DNA from: Jiangella anatolica
GTDB lineage: Bacteria; Actinomycetota; Actinomycetes; Jiangellales; Jiangellaceae
NCBI RefSeq assembly: GCF_003236295.1
Contig: NZ_POTW01000001.1
Span: 147,385 to 211,384 of the forward strand
Direction of reading: 5' to 3'
Length of the DNA stretch: 64,000 bases
The notes beneath the pieces are model-generated. The model was not told where the DNA came from. It saw nothing but the letters and a program-made list of their open reading frames with translations, and did not search any database. This document shows, piece by piece, positions 9,079 through 17,333 of this stretch (position 1 is its first letter; each line of letters opens with the position of its first letter). Made by a program: the position numbers and the translations under genes.

Positions 9079-9304
9079 ACGCTTCGAGCTCACCATCTCA
9101 CTGACCGCTCGCCGCGCATGAGTTCATCACCGCCCCGCCGCTCGACAACCCCCACCGGGTGGGAAGCGACTCCGGCCGCCGATGGACGATCGGCACAGCG
9201 CACGCCGCGGCACCTACCGCGTGATCTATCGCATCGACGACGAGCGCCACCGAGTCACGGTGGTGGCCGTCGTGCACCGCGCCGACGCCTATCGATCATC
9301 CTGA
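9075..9304 (+). pseudogene. RelE/ParE-type toxin remnant
   Basis: Pieces of one RelE toxin appear in order but in different frames. RFELTISLTARRA (9080-9118) is followed by a junction into AHEFITAPPLDNPHRVG (about 9114-9163). A one-base shift then leads to KRLRPPMDDRHSARRGTYRV and on through YRIDDERHRVTVVAVVHRAD to the TGA at 9302-9304. GTG 9075 overlaps the antitoxin stop, as in intact pairs, but is out of frame with the first piece. At least two frameshifts and an internal deletion of roughly 15 codons are needed, so this is a decayed toxin gene rather than a single sequencing error. Confidence 0.7.
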
Positions 9305-9323
9305 CGCGCACGCGCCGCGTCAG
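9301..9323. terminator. Hairpin after the toxin remnant
   Basis: A perfect 8-bp stem, CTGACGCG with CGCGTCAG around a 7-base loop, starts one base before the toxin remnant's stop and ends shortly before the 3' end of the converging cold-shock gene. It has no U-tract, as is usual for actinobacterial hairpins. Its use as a bidirectional terminator is inferred from position. Confidence 0.45.
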
Positions 9324-9360
9324 ACGGGACGACCACGGTTCGCGCTCGAGCCGCCGCTGA

Positions 9361-9603
9361 TCAGCCGGTCTGTCGGCGCTCGCGGGGCAGTTTGCGGACC
9401 CGGGTCGCGCGGAAGCGGAAGCTGTCCTGCTGTACCTGCTCGTAGGAGAACTCGACCCGGTCACCGGCGGCCAGCTCGCGGAACCCGTCCATGTCGATGA
9501 CGCTGAAGTGCACCCACGTGTCCGCGCCGTCGGGGACGTCCGGCGAGCTGATGGCGCCCCAGCCCTTGTCCGCCCGGAAGAACTTCACCGTTCCGATTGC
9601 CAC
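9361..9603 (-). CDS. Cold-shock domain protein (CspA-like)
   Basis: 80 residues forming a single cold-shock OB-fold. The opening MAIGTVKFFRADKGWGAI carries the RNP1-like KGWGAI motif, and DTWVHFSVI corresponds to RNP2 (VFVHFSAI). The sequence between is less typical of CspA and the tail is basic (RVRKLPRERR), matching the extended actinobacterial single-CSD group. It would bind single-stranded RNA or DNA in the cytoplasm. It stands alone on the minus strand, converging with the decayed toxin gene. Confidence 0.93.
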   Translation of the reverse strand: MAIGTVKFFRADKGWGAISSPDVPDGADTWVHFSVIDMDGFRELAAGDRVEFSYEQVQQDSFRFRATRVRKLPRERRQTG

Positions 9604-9650
9604 CCGTCAAGTCTTTCAGCACGCCCCGTCGCCGCACATCCGCCGGGGCG

Positions 9651-10838
9651 CTAAGGATCCATCAAGATCGCCACCGCCGACGCGTCCCGCAGTGGCGCGA
9701 TCCGCTCGGCCTCGTCCCGCAGCGCCTGCTCCGTCCGCCTCGGCAGCGCGGCGAACGGCGTGACGGTGATGGTCAGCGTCCGGCCGCTCTTGCGCGGCCG
9801 CCAGATGCCGGCGATCGCGCCGTCGGCCAGGATCGTGCCCGGGTCGCCGACCGTCCTCCAGACGTCGCGGTGGAACTTCTTCTCGACGATCGTCTCGCGG
9901 TCGCGCAGCTGGGTGTAGGGGTCGCGCGGCGGGAGCAGCCGTACCCCCGCCGGCAGCGTCGCCGACCGGAGCGCGTCGAGGTCCGCGGTGAGCAGCCACG
10001 ACCGGCCGGCGTGGTCGACCTCCGTCAGCTCGTCCGCGACCAGGCGCCACCACGGATCGGCGTGGCCGGCCCGGACCCCGAGCCAGGCGGCGAAGTCGGC
10101 GCGGGTGGAGGGGCCGTAGCAGTGCAGGTAGCGGCGCAGCAGCTCGGCGCGCGCCGTGTCCGGGTCGACGTCCGGGATCGGCCGGCCGAGCCATTCGGAG
10201 GCCAGGACGAACGGCGCCTTGTTGCCGGCCCGCGGCGCGAAGCACACCACGCCCCGCAACGTGAGAATGCGCAGGCAGAAGTGGACGACGGCCTCGCCGA
10301 GCGGCTGGCCCGGAGCGTAAGGTCCTTCCTCCGCCCAGGCGGCTCGTTGTCCGGCCGGCAGCGCGCCGGCCATCCGCCCGGCCAGCTCCGTCCCCAGCTC
10401 GTCGATGGCGATCCGGCGGCCGGACAGCACCGCCTCGATCTCGGCGGCGGTCCGCTCGACCGCCTCGGTCAGGCTCAGGCCGAGCCGGTCCACGGCCGGC
10501 CCGACGCCGAGCAGGAAGTGCTGCATCGCCTCGTCGGTGGGCGGGAGCACGCCGGTGGTGAATAGGGGCGCGTCCTTCGTCGGGACGAAGAACGGCGCCC
10601 CGCGCATGGCCCAGGTCTGCAGCAGCGTCTTGTCCTCGGCGACCACCCGGTCCATCCGCTCCCGCGTGACGTCGCGCACCCGCGCGTGCAGCGCCAGCAG
10701 CGCCGACCCGGGCGGGCTGTTCTGGATCCCGCACCCGCCCGCGGCGTCCACCCACCCGTCGTCGCCCAGCCGCTCGCCGAGATGGTGCGCGGCCAGCCGA
10801 AACGCGATGACCTCGGCGTTCGACACCCGCTCAGCCAT
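9651..10838 (-). CDS. Winged-helix DNA-binding protein, AlkZ/YcaQ-like (HTH_42)
   Basis: 395 residues, the normal size of the HTH_42 (DUF1006) superfamily that includes the AlkZ and YcaQ DNA glycosylases. The family's tandem winged-helix pattern is visible: the N-terminal VIAFRLAAHHL, a central RYLHCYGPSTRADFAAWLG and a late DPYTQLRDRE. The characterised glycosylases carry a QxQ or QxD catalytic motif near residue 38; the equivalent here reads GIQNSPPGSA, so the second catalytic residue is not conserved. It may be a related DNA-binding protein or a glycosylase of a different subclass. A perfect 18-bp palindrome lies 33 bases upstream of its ATG. Confidence 0.82.
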   Translation of the reverse strand: MAERVSNAEVIAFRLAAHHLGERLGDDGWVDAAGGCGIQNSPPGSALLALHARVRDVTRERMDRVVAEDKTLLQTWAMRGAPFFVPTKDAPLFTTGVLPPTDEAMQHFLLGVGPAVDRLGLSLTEAVERTAAEIEAVLSGRRIAIDELGTELAGRMAGALPAGQRAAWAEEGPYAPGQPLGEAVVHFCLRILTLRGVVCFAPRAGNKAPFVLASEWLGRPIPDVDPDTARAELLRRYLHCYGPSTRADFAAWLGVRAGHADPWWRLVADELTEVDHAGRSWLLTADLDALRSATLPAGVRLLPPRDPYTQLRDRETIVEKKFHRDVWRTVGDPGTILADGAIAGIWRPRKSGRTLTITVTPFAALPRRTEQALRDEAERIAPLRDASAVAILMDP

Positions 10839-10871
10839 GGCGCCAGGCTATCGATGGCTGGAATCGTCCGG

Positions 10872-10889
10872 CGAACGCATATGCGTTCG
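10872..10889. promoter_or_regulatory. Perfect 18-bp palindrome, probable operator
   Basis: CGAACGCATATGCGTTCG is a perfect palindrome between the AlkZ-like gene and the DUF3800-like gene. A further half-site ATGCGTTCG follows at 10893-10901. Read leftward, TTGACG (complement of 10888-10893) could be the -35 of the AlkZ-like gene. The length and symmetry are typical of TetR-family operators, but no TetR gene is in the window. Confidence 0.5.
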
Positions 10890-10947
10890 TCAATGCGTTC
10901 GCGTACACTGGGTGGCGAGCTGGCCCCATGGTTGGGGTCGGAAGTGG

Positions 10948-10981
10948 GCCGAGGACCCCCGGGGTATACCGGGACCTCGGC
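10948..10981 (-). terminator. Hairpin downstream of the DUF3800-like gene
   Basis: GCCGAGG (10948-10954) pairs with CCTCGGC (10975-10981), and a nested CCCGG/CCGGG stem (10958-10962, 10969-10973) encloses GGTATA. It begins about 22 bases after the stop of the minus-strand gene ending at 11004, the expected position for its terminator. No T-run is present. Confidence 0.45.
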
Positions 10982-11003
10982 TCCGCGCTTCTACGGGGGA
11001 TCC

Positions 11004-11519
11004 TCAGCTGAGCTGGATGCGGTGTTCGGTGAGCATCGGCGCCAGCGGGTCGCGGTAGCTCCGGTCGTCACCTTCGGCCGCGCTGACGGCACCGGCGACG
11101 ATGTCGGCCAGCCACAGCAGCGGCTCCTCCGACGGCCGGGCGTGGTCGACCAGCAGGCCGTACTGGATGATCTGCCGGGCACGAGCCGCCCGCACGGCTT
11201 CGATGTCGCGCCGGTCGGCCGCTGCGTTGCGAGTCTCCAGCCACACCCGGCTCACGCCGGCGTCTTGGAGGTGGAACAGCAGCGCTTCCATGCACTGTCG
11301 GCGTGCGCGTTCCTGCCGCCGTGGGTCCAGCGTGACGCCGATCGTCACGAGGTGCAGCGCCGGCAGCTGCGCGACGGTGCGGACCGCCACAAGGCGATCG
11401 GCCGGCATCCGGTCGTGCCAGTGCAGCCGGTGCCCTGGCCGCGGCTCCAGCTCGCGCATCGCGTCGCGCGCCGCCGCTGCGGACCCGTCCTCGAGCGCGC
11501 ACGCGGCCATCACGTACAC
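11004..11519 (-). CDS. DUF3800-like protein, 5' end damaged or non-standard start
   Basis: 171 residues from GTG 11519. Homologous-looking sequence continues 14 codons further upstream as LVAYVDESIRIRDG, which supplies the family's conserved acidic YVDES motif at the N-terminus. That extension begins at a CTG (11561) directly after an in-frame TAG. An ATG just upstream (in ATGAGTAGC) is one frame off. Either the gene uses a CTG start or a small indel has disconnected it from its ATG. The C-terminal half contains EPLLWLADIVAGAV, matching the DUF3800 pattern in which a second acidic residue lies in a helix. The function is undefined, possibly nuclease-like. Confidence 0.6.
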   Translation of the reverse strand: MYVMAACALEDGSAAAARDAMRELEPRPGHRLHWHDRMPADRLVAVRTVAQLPALHLVTIGVTLDPRRQERARRQCMEALLFHLQDAGVSRVWLETRNAAADRRDIEAVRAARARQIIQYGLLVDHARPSEEPLLWLADIVAGAVSAAEGDDRSYRDPLAPMLTEHRIQLS

Positions 11520-11564
11520 GCCGTCGCGGATCCGGATCGACTCGTCGACGTAGGCGACCAGCTA

Positions 11565-11715
11565 CTCATACCCGTACCGGGCCGGTCGCGCAGGCGCTGG
11601 CCAGGCCCTCGCGAGTGTTGTCCAGCGCAGCGAACACGTGGACGATCCTCCGTCCGTCGGGCCGGTGGTGTCCAATCGTTCGGGCCGGCCACGGCCGGGT
11701 CCGTCCGCCTGGTCT
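11565..11715. other. Intergenic stretch without a recognised gene
   Basis: Between the DUF3800-like remnant and the lacI promoter I see no convincing gene. On the minus strand a short open stretch ending near 11566 translates to a protein-like tail (RRIVHVFAALDNTREGLAS), but no start or homologous family is evident. Confidence 0.3.
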
Positions 11716-11744
11716 TGACGGCGTCAGCGGATGACCCTAACGTG
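11716..11744 (+). promoter_or_regulatory. Promoter of the lacI/arabinoside operon
   Basis: TTGACG (11716-11721), a 17-base spacer, then TAACGT (11739-11744) gives a good sigma-70-type promoter. Transcription would begin near 11751, inside operator site A, so a bound LacI repressor would block initiation directly and the regulator would control itself and the operon. Confidence 0.6.
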
Positions 11745-11746
11745 TG

Positions 11747-11762
11747 CTGCAACGTTCCAGCA
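11747..11762. promoter_or_regulatory. LacI-type operator, site A
   Basis: GCTGCAACGTTCCAGC is a near-perfect 16-bp palindrome (one mismatched pair) centred on ACGT, the central CG expected for LacI-family operators. It covers the predicted transcription start. Confidence 0.65.
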
Positions 11763-11803
11763 GCGTCCCCACCACCCACGAGGTGCGACGTGCTGAAGGC
11801 AGT

Positions 11804-11819
11804 GCTGGAACGTTAGAGC
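11804..11819. promoter_or_regulatory. LacI-type operator, site B
   Basis: GCTGGAACGTTAGAGC, same core as site A and identical to site C 57 bases further on. The spacing of sites A, B and C (57 bases each, centre to centre) would place repressor dimers at equal intervals, suggesting cooperative binding. Confidence 0.65.
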
Positions 11820-11860
11820 AACCCCAGCGCACAACGCCGGCAGAACCACTCGGCCGAGGT

Positions 11861-11876
11861 GCTGGAACGTTAGAGC
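11861..11876. promoter_or_regulatory. LacI-type operator, site C
   Basis: Second exact copy of GCTGGAACGTTAGAGC, ending 17 bases before the GTG start of the LacI gene, in its leader. Confidence 0.65.
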
Positions 11877-11893
11877 AGACGAAGGGGTCCGCG

Positions 11894-12964
11894 GTGACGG
11901 AGCGACGCAAGGTGGCGGCGAACACGACGCTGCGGGACGTGGCGGAGCGGGTCGGCGTGTCGGTGTCCGCCGTCTCCATGGCGCTGCAGGACCACCCGCG
12001 CATCGGCGACGACACCAAGCGCCGCATCCGGGAGGCCGCCGACGAGCTGGGGTATGTGACGAACTCGGCGGCACGGGCGCTGCGGGCCAGCAAGGCCGAC
12101 GCCATCGCGCTGATCGTGCCGAACACCAGCCAGCACGTCTTCGGCCACGCGTACTTCATGCACGTGCTGACCGGCGTCACCGCCGTCGCCAACCGCAACG
12201 ACGCCCAGGTGGTCATCTCGACCAGCCCGGACGAGTCGCACGGGAAGGTCGCCTACGACCGGGTGCTGCGCTCGGGCTCGGTCGACGGCGCCATCGTGAC
12301 GAGCGCGGCGGTCACCGACGACGGGATCCAGCGGCTGGTCGCCGACGGCCTGCCGGTCGTGCTGCTGGGCCGCTTCCCGTACCTGCCCGACGCCGTGAGC
12401 GTGGGCATCGACGACGTCAGGGCGTCGGAGCTGGCGACCGAGCACCTCATCCAGGCGCACGGCCGCCGCGCGCTGGTCCACCTGACCGGCCCGCTGGACC
12501 ACCAGAGCGCCATCGACCGCCGCGACGGGTTCCTCGCCGCGGCCGCCCGGCACGGTGTCGGCACGTACATCGTCGAGGGGGACTTCAGCGAGGAGTCCGG
12601 CGCCGCGGCCGGGCCGCAGATCGAAGCACTCGGCGACGTCGACGGGCTGGTGGCGGCGAACGACGAGATGGCGTTCGGCGCGATGCGCCACCTGCTCGGC
12701 CGCGGCCGCCGGGTCCCGGAGGACCTCGCGGTGATCGGCTTCGACGACTTCGGGCTGAGCCGGGTCACCACCCCGTCGATCAGCACGATGCACGTGCCCG
12801 CGGAGCGGATGGCCACCCAGGCCACCGACCGCCTGTTCGACCTCATCGGCGGCGCTCGGGTCGCCGCCGATGAGGCACACACGGTTCAGCCAGTTGAGCT
12901 GATCGCCCGGCAGTCCTGTGGCTGCGAGCCGATGGGCCGGGCCCAAGGAGGGGACAAGCAATGA
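11894..12964 (+). CDS. LacI-family transcriptional repressor
   Basis: 356 residues from GTG 11894. This start is chosen because the LacI HTH (TTLRDVAERVGVSVSAVSMA) follows after ten residues; the longer ORF would translate through the operators. The periplasmic-binding-like effector domain runs from about residue 65 with the family motifs IGFDDFGLSRVTTPSIST and, at the end, LIARQSCGCEP. Four matching palindromes occur in its own leader and before the GH51 gene at 18291, so it probably represses the entire sugar locus and is released by an arabinose- or xylose-containing saccharide. It overlaps the solute-binding gene by four bases. Confidence 0.95.
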   Translation: MTERRKVAANTTLRDVAERVGVSVSAVSMALQDHPRIGDDTKRRIREAADELGYVTNSAARALRASKADAIALIVPNTSQHVFGHAYFMHVLTGVTAVANRNDAQVVISTSPDESHGKVAYDRVLRSGSVDGAIVTSAAVTDDGIQRLVADGLPVVLLGRFPYLPDAVSVGIDDVRASELATEHLIQAHGRRALVHLTGPLDHQSAIDRRDGFLAAAARHGVGTYIVEGDFSEESGAAAGPQIEALGDVDGLVAANDEMAFGAMRHLLGRGRRVPEDLAVIGFDDFGLSRVTTPSISTMHVPAERMATQATDRLFDLIGGARVAADEAHTVQPVELIARQSCGCEPMGRAQGGDKQ

Positions 12965-14223
12965 GAGCAACACGAGCAGCGCTGCTCGCGATCGGCACGG
13001 CGGCGGCGGTGACGCTGGCCGCGTGTGGCGGTTCCGACGACGACGGGGGCTCGGGGGAGGCCGCGGGCCCGGTCGCGCTGACGTTGTGGACCGGCTTCAC
13101 CGGCGGCGACCGCGCCGCCTACGAGGAGCTGATCGCCACGTTCAACGAGACCCACGACGACATCCAGGTGACGATGGAGGTGCAGCCGTGGGACACGATC
13201 GCCCAGACGCTGCCGTCGGCCTGGGGCACCGGCCAGGGTCCCGACCTCGCGACGCCCAACTTCGACCCGAACGTCATCGGCCGCTACCTGGAGACGGACT
13301 CGCTGCTGGCGCTGGACGCGGTCGGCGACGGCGAGGACCAGATCAACGTGGACCAGCTGGCGCCGGCGGCGGTGGAGGCGTTCACGGTGGACGGTGAGCT
13401 CTACGCGGTGCCGGCCAACGTCGCCACGCTGCAGCTCTACTACAACAAGGCGCTGTTCGCCGCGGCCGGCGTCGACGCGCCGCCGGCGACGGTCGACGAC
13501 TTCCGGGCCGTCGCCCAGCAGCTCACCGGCGACGGCGTCTACGGCCTGTCGCTGGCCGAGCGCGAGACGATCCAGATGTGGCCGATCCTGCAGTGGCTGG
13601 ACGGCGGCGACATCGTCGGCGACGACAACTGCTCGGTCCTGGACAGCCCGGAGAACATCGAGAGCCTGACCACGTGGGCGCAGCTCGTGCAGGACGGCGT
13701 CGCGCCGGTCGGGCTGACGGGTGCGGAGTCCGACGCGCTGTTCAGCGCCGGCCAGGCGGCCATGCAGCTCAACGGCCCGTGGGCGGCGCCCGGCTACACC
13801 GACGCCGGCATCGACCTCGGCGTGGCGCCGGTGCCGACCGGCGTCGACGGTGACGTGACGCTGGCCTCGACCGTCCCGCTCGCCGTCTCGGCGAACACCG
13901 ACCACCCGGAGGAGGCGCAGGAGTTCCTCGCCTGGTGGACCGGAGTGGACGCGCAGAAGCAGTTCGCGCTGGCCAGCGGCTTCCCGCCGGTCCGCACGGA
14001 CCTGGCCGACGACCCCGAGCTGGCGGCGAACGACGTGGTCTCGGCGTTCGCGGCGGCGCTGCCGAGCGGGCGGCTCTACCTGCAGGGCGTGCCGAACGCG
14101 ACCGAGGTCGACGCCGAGGGGTACGTGCCGCTGATCGGCGAGATCACCCGCGGCGAGGACGTGGCCGGTGCGGCCGCGGCGGCGACGGAGCGGATCGACG
14201 CGATCACGGGCTGCCAGAGCTGA
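12961..14223 (+). CDS. Sugar ABC transporter substrate-binding lipoprotein
   Basis: 420 residues, extracellular solute-binding family 1 (MalE-like). A lipoprotein signal peptide ends at VTLAAC with C22 as the lipidated residue, followed by a flexible Gly/Asp linker. YAVPANVATLQLYYNKALFAAAG is the family motif for the hinge region (shown at about residues 141-163). ATGA overlap with lacI and TGATG junction with the permease show one transcript. It should capture an oligosaccharide released by the secreted GH51 enzyme and deliver it to the permeases that follow. Confidence 0.93.
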   Translation: MRATRAALLAIGTAAAVTLAACGGSDDDGGSGEAAGPVALTLWTGFTGGDRAAYEELIATFNETHDDIQVTMEVQPWDTIAQTLPSAWGTGQGPDLATPNFDPNVIGRYLETDSLLALDAVGDGEDQINVDQLAPAAVEAFTVDGELYAVPANVATLQLYYNKALFAAAGVDAPPATVDDFRAVAQQLTGDGVYGLSLAERETIQMWPILQWLDGGDIVGDDNCSVLDSPENIESLTTWAQLVQDGVAPVGLTGAESDALFSAGQAAMQLNGPWAAPGYTDAGIDLGVAPVPTGVDGDVTLASTVPLAVSANTDHPEEAQEFLAWWTGVDAQKQFALASGFPPVRTDLADDPELAANDVVSAFAAALPSGRLYLQGVPNATEVDAEGYVPLIGEITRGEDVAGAAAAATERIDAITGCQS

Positions 14224-15182
14224 TGTCGACGACGTCCACCGCCTCGGCGAGCGGCGCGCGAGGCGTCGCCCGCCGGGGCGGCTCGGCCCCGGACACCGGG
14301 ACGACGCCGCGGCGGCGCCGGATCCGCTGGCAGCCGGCCTGGCTGTTCATGGCGCCGAGCCTGACGATCATCGCGGTGTTCATCGCGTACCCGATCGTCG
14401 AGTCGTTCCGCTACAGCCTGTACGACTGGAGGGTCGGCGCCGACAGCCAGGAGTGGCTGGGCCTGGGCAACTACACCGAGCTGTTCGGCGACGAGCGGTT
14501 CTGGAACGCGCTGCGGGTCACGGTGATCTTCGCCGTGGCCAGCGTCGCGCTGCAGCTGCTGCTCGGCTACGCCGCGGCGGCCGCGCTGCAGCGCGACGGC
14601 TGGTTCAACCGGGTCGTCCGGTCGGCGTTCTTCTTCCCGACGGTCGTCGCGCTCGCCGTCATCGGCCTGGTCTGGCGGTTCCTGCTGGACCCGCAGATCG
14701 GGCTGGTGAGCGGGCTGATCGAGCGGTTCGGCGGCGACCCGGTGCAGTGGCTGCAGGACCCGGCGCTCGCGCTGCCCACCGTCATCTTCGTCAGCGTGTG
14801 GAAGAACGTCGGCTTCACCATGATCATCCTGCTGGCCGCCCTCAAGGGCGTGCCCGCCCAGCTCTACGAGGCGGCCCGGCTCGACGGCGCCTCCGGCTGG
14901 CGGCTGACCCGGCACGTGACGCTGCCGTCGATCCGCCCGGCGCTGCTGTTCGCCACCATGATCATGACCATCAACTCGCTGCAGGTGTTCGATCTCGTGT
15001 ACGTGATGACCAACGGCGGGCCGCTGTTCGCCACCGACACCCTCGTCACCATGATGTTCCGCGAGGGCTTCGAGAACTTCCGGATCGGCTACGCCTCCGC
15101 GATCGCGTGGGTGCTGTTCGCGCTGATCCTGCTGCTGTCCGCGCTGCAGTTGAAGCTGTTCAGGTACCGCGATGTCGACTGA
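14223..15182 (+). CDS. Sugar ABC transporter permease (MalF-like)
   Basis: 319 residues with a basic, disordered 40-residue N-terminus and six transmembrane segments. The cytoplasmic EAA loop EAARLDGASGWRLTRHVTLP marks it as a binding-protein-dependent permease that contacts the ATPase. It overlaps the next permease by 11 bases. No ATPase gene occurs in the operon, so a shared MsiK-type ATPase elsewhere in the genome probably energises it, as is usual in actinomycetes. Confidence 0.94.
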   Translation: MSTTSTASASGARGVARRGGSAPDTGTTPRRRRIRWQPAWLFMAPSLTIIAVFIAYPIVESFRYSLYDWRVGADSQEWLGLGNYTELFGDERFWNALRVTVIFAVASVALQLLLGYAAAAALQRDGWFNRVVRSAFFFPTVVALAVIGLVWRFLLDPQIGLVSGLIERFGGDPVQWLQDPALALPTVIFVSVWKNVGFTMIILLAALKGVPAQLYEAARLDGASGWRLTRHVTLPSIRPALLFATMIMTINSLQVFDLVYVMTNGGPLFATDTLVTMMFREGFENFRIGYASAIAWVLFALILLLSALQLKLFRYRDVD

Positions 15183-16002
15183 CCTGCGCGCGGGCGCCCA
15201 GAGCTCGCTGAAATGGATCTTGCTCGGCATCGGGCTGGTGTTCGCGCTGGTGCCGTTCGTCTGGATGGTGACCGGCTCGTTCCGCACCGAGGCCGACCTG
15301 TTCGCCGCGCCCGACCGGCTGTGGCCCGCGACGTGGAGCCTGCACGGCTACCGCGGCATCTGGGCGGAGCTGCCGTTCCTGCGGCTGATCGTCAACAGCT
15401 TCGTGTTCGCCGGCGTCACGACGCTGCTGTGCCTGCTGTTCGACTCGATGTGCGCCTACGCGCTGGCCCGGATCCGGTTCCGCGGGTCGACGCTGTGCTT
15501 CTGGCTGGTGATCGCGACCCTGATGATCCCGTTCCAGGTGACGCTGATCCCGGTGTTCGTGGAGCTGTTCCACCTCGGCTGGCTCGACACCTACCAGGGC
15601 CTGATCCTGCCCCGCGCCACCAGCGCGTTCGGCATCTTCATGCTCCGGCAGTTCTTCATCTCGATCCCGCGGGAGCTGGACGAGGCGGCGCGCATCGACG
15701 GCGCCGGGCACCTGCGGATCTACTTCCGGATCATCCTGCCGCTGGCCAAGCCGGCGCTGGCGACGCTGGCCGTCCTGCACTTCATGAACCTCTGGAACGA
15801 CCTGCTCTGGCCGCTGATCGTCACCAGCTCGACCGACATGCGCACGCTGCCGGCCGGGCTGACGCTGTTCGGCGGCCAGCACGTCATCGACCACGCGGTG
15901 CTGCTGGCCGGCGCGACGATCTCGCTGCTGCCCCTGGCCATCGCATTCTTCCTGGCGCAACGGTACTTCGTGGCCGGCGTCGCGACGACGGGACTCAAAT
16001 GA
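15172..16002 (+). CDS. Sugar ABC transporter permease (MalG-like)
   Basis: 276 residues and six membrane segments. The EAA motif is ELDEAARIDGAGHLRIYFRI. It is the second half of the importer heterodimer with 14223-15182. The stop overlaps the start of the GH1-like gene, so the transporter and the cytoplasmic glycosidases are made together. Confidence 0.94.
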   Translation: MSTDLRAGAQSSLKWILLGIGLVFALVPFVWMVTGSFRTEADLFAAPDRLWPATWSLHGYRGIWAELPFLRLIVNSFVFAGVTTLLCLLFDSMCAYALARIRFRGSTLCFWLVIATLMIPFQVTLIPVFVELFHLGWLDTYQGLILPRATSAFGIFMLRQFFISIPRELDEAARIDGAGHLRIYFRIILPLAKPALATLAVLHFMNLWNDLLWPLIVTSSTDMRTLPAGLTLFGGQHVIDHAVLLAGATISLLPLAIAFFLAQRYFVAGVATTGLK

Positions 16003-17333
16003 CCACTCGGCCACCGTTCGCCCCGGGCTCGCTCACCTGGGCGGTGGGCATCGAGGACACCTGCGTCTATCCGCCGGACGGGGCGCCGCCGCTGGACGAG
16101 CACGCGCTGACCGGTCACGACGAGCACTGGCGCGACGACCTGGAGCTGGCCGGCAAGCTCGGCGCGACGGTGGTCCGCTACGGCGTCAGCTGGCCGCGGA
16201 CGCACGTCGCGCCGGGCACGTTCGACTGGGACCGGCTGGACGAGGTGACGGAGTACGCAGCCGGCGACCTCGGCCTGACGCTCGTCGCCGACCTCGTGCA
16301 CTACGGCACGCCGCGCTGGCTGCCGGGCTCGTTCGCCGACCCGGGCTACGTCGACGCCGTCGCCGAGTTCGCCGGCGCGCTGGCCGAGCGCTACGCCGGC
16401 CGGATCACCCACTTCACCCCGCTCAACGAGCCGGTGACGACGGCGTCGTTCTGCGGGCTGCGCGGCATCTGGCCACCGCGGATGACCGGCTGGGACGGCT
16501 GGACGGCGGTCGCGGTGCCGATCGCCGCCGGCATCGCCCGCGCCGCGCACGCGATCCGGGCCGCGCAGCCGGACGCCCGCATCGTCCACGTCGAGGCGGC
16601 CACGCACGTGCGCACGAGCGAGCCGGGGCTGGAGTCGCAGCGCCGGCTGCTCACCGACATCGGCTGGCTGCCCACCGACCTCGCCCTCGGCCGGGTGTCC
16701 GGCGAGCACCCGATGCGCGACTGGCTGCTGCGCCACGGCGCCGACGCGGACCTGCTCGGCGAGCTGGTGGCGCACCCGGCGCCGGTCGACCTCATCGGGG
16801 TGAACTACTACCCGGAACTCACGCCGCGGAACCTCACCACCGTCGGCGGCGAGGTCCTGCAGGTCACCTACGACCGCGGCGCCGACGGGCTGCGCGAGGC
16901 GCTGCTGGCCTTCCGCGACCGCTACGGGCTGCCGCTGCTCGTCACCGAGACCAGCGTGGAGGGCGACGACGACCGCCGCGAGGCGTGGCTGACCGACTCC
17001 GTCGCCGAGCTGCGCCGACTGCGCGCCGGCGGCCTGGACGTGCGCGGCTACACCTGGTGGCCGATGCTGGACTTCGTCGACTGGTCCTGGGCCGCCGGCG
17101 GCGCCAACGTCGAGGAGTTCGCCGTCGCCCGCACGGCCGCGGACGGCTCGGTCGACATCGGCCCGGCGCCGTCGCTGGGCGACCCGGCCGCCGGCAAGAC
17201 GCCGTTCCTGCGCCGGATGGGGCTGGTGCGCCTGTACGAGACCGCCGACGGCGACCTCGAACGGCAGCCGACCCGGGTGGCCGACGAGTACGCCGCCCAG
17301 GCGCAGCGGCCGGCGGGGGAGGACGACCGATGA
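15999..17333 (+). CDS. GH1-like family glycoside hydrolase
   Basis: 444 residues with a (beta/alpha)8 pattern. The probable acid/base is E144 in HFTPLNEPVT (the GH1 TLNEP motif) and the nucleophile E317 in LLVTETSVEG (GH1 I/VTENG). VRYGVSWPRT and DLIGVNYYP are further GH1 hallmarks, and WWPMLDFVDWSWA matches the late substrate-binding loop. There is no signal peptide, so it would act in the cytoplasm on imported disaccharides. The TETSVEG variation and the shorter length compared with standard beta-glucosidases indicate a divergent subgroup. Overlaps on both sides place it inside the LacI operon. Confidence 0.85.
   Translation: MTTRPPFAPGSLTWAVGIEDTCVYPPDGAPPLDEHALTGHDEHWRDDLELAGKLGATVVRYGVSWPRTHVAPGTFDWDRLDEVTEYAAGDLGLTLVADLVHYGTPRWLPGSFADPGYVDAVAEFAGALAERYAGRITHFTPLNEPVTTASFCGLRGIWPPRMTGWDGWTAVAVPIAAGIARAAHAIRAAQPDARIVHVEAATHVRTSEPGLESQRRLLTDIGWLPTDLALGRVSGEHPMRDWLLRHGADADLLGELVAHPAPVDLIGVNYYPELTPRNLTTVGGEVLQVTYDRGADGLREALLAFRDRYGLPLLVTETSVEGDDDRREAWLTDSVAELRRLRAGGLDVRGYTWWPMLDFVDWSWAAGGANVEEFAVARTAADGSVDIGPAPSLGDPAAGKTPFLRRMGLVRLYETADGDLERQPTRVADEYAAQAQRPAGEDDR

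Noticed and set aside
9118..9360. An 80-codon plus-strand ORF after the antitoxin
   Set aside because: Its product is basic and low-complexity; RelE homology lies in the other frames, which shows this is a by-product of the decayed toxin gene.
12961..16002. Missing ATPase gene read as a broken sugar transporter
   Set aside because: Actinobacterial MalEFG-type operons usually rely on a shared MsiK-type ATPase, so absence here is normal; the same holds for 58138-61255.
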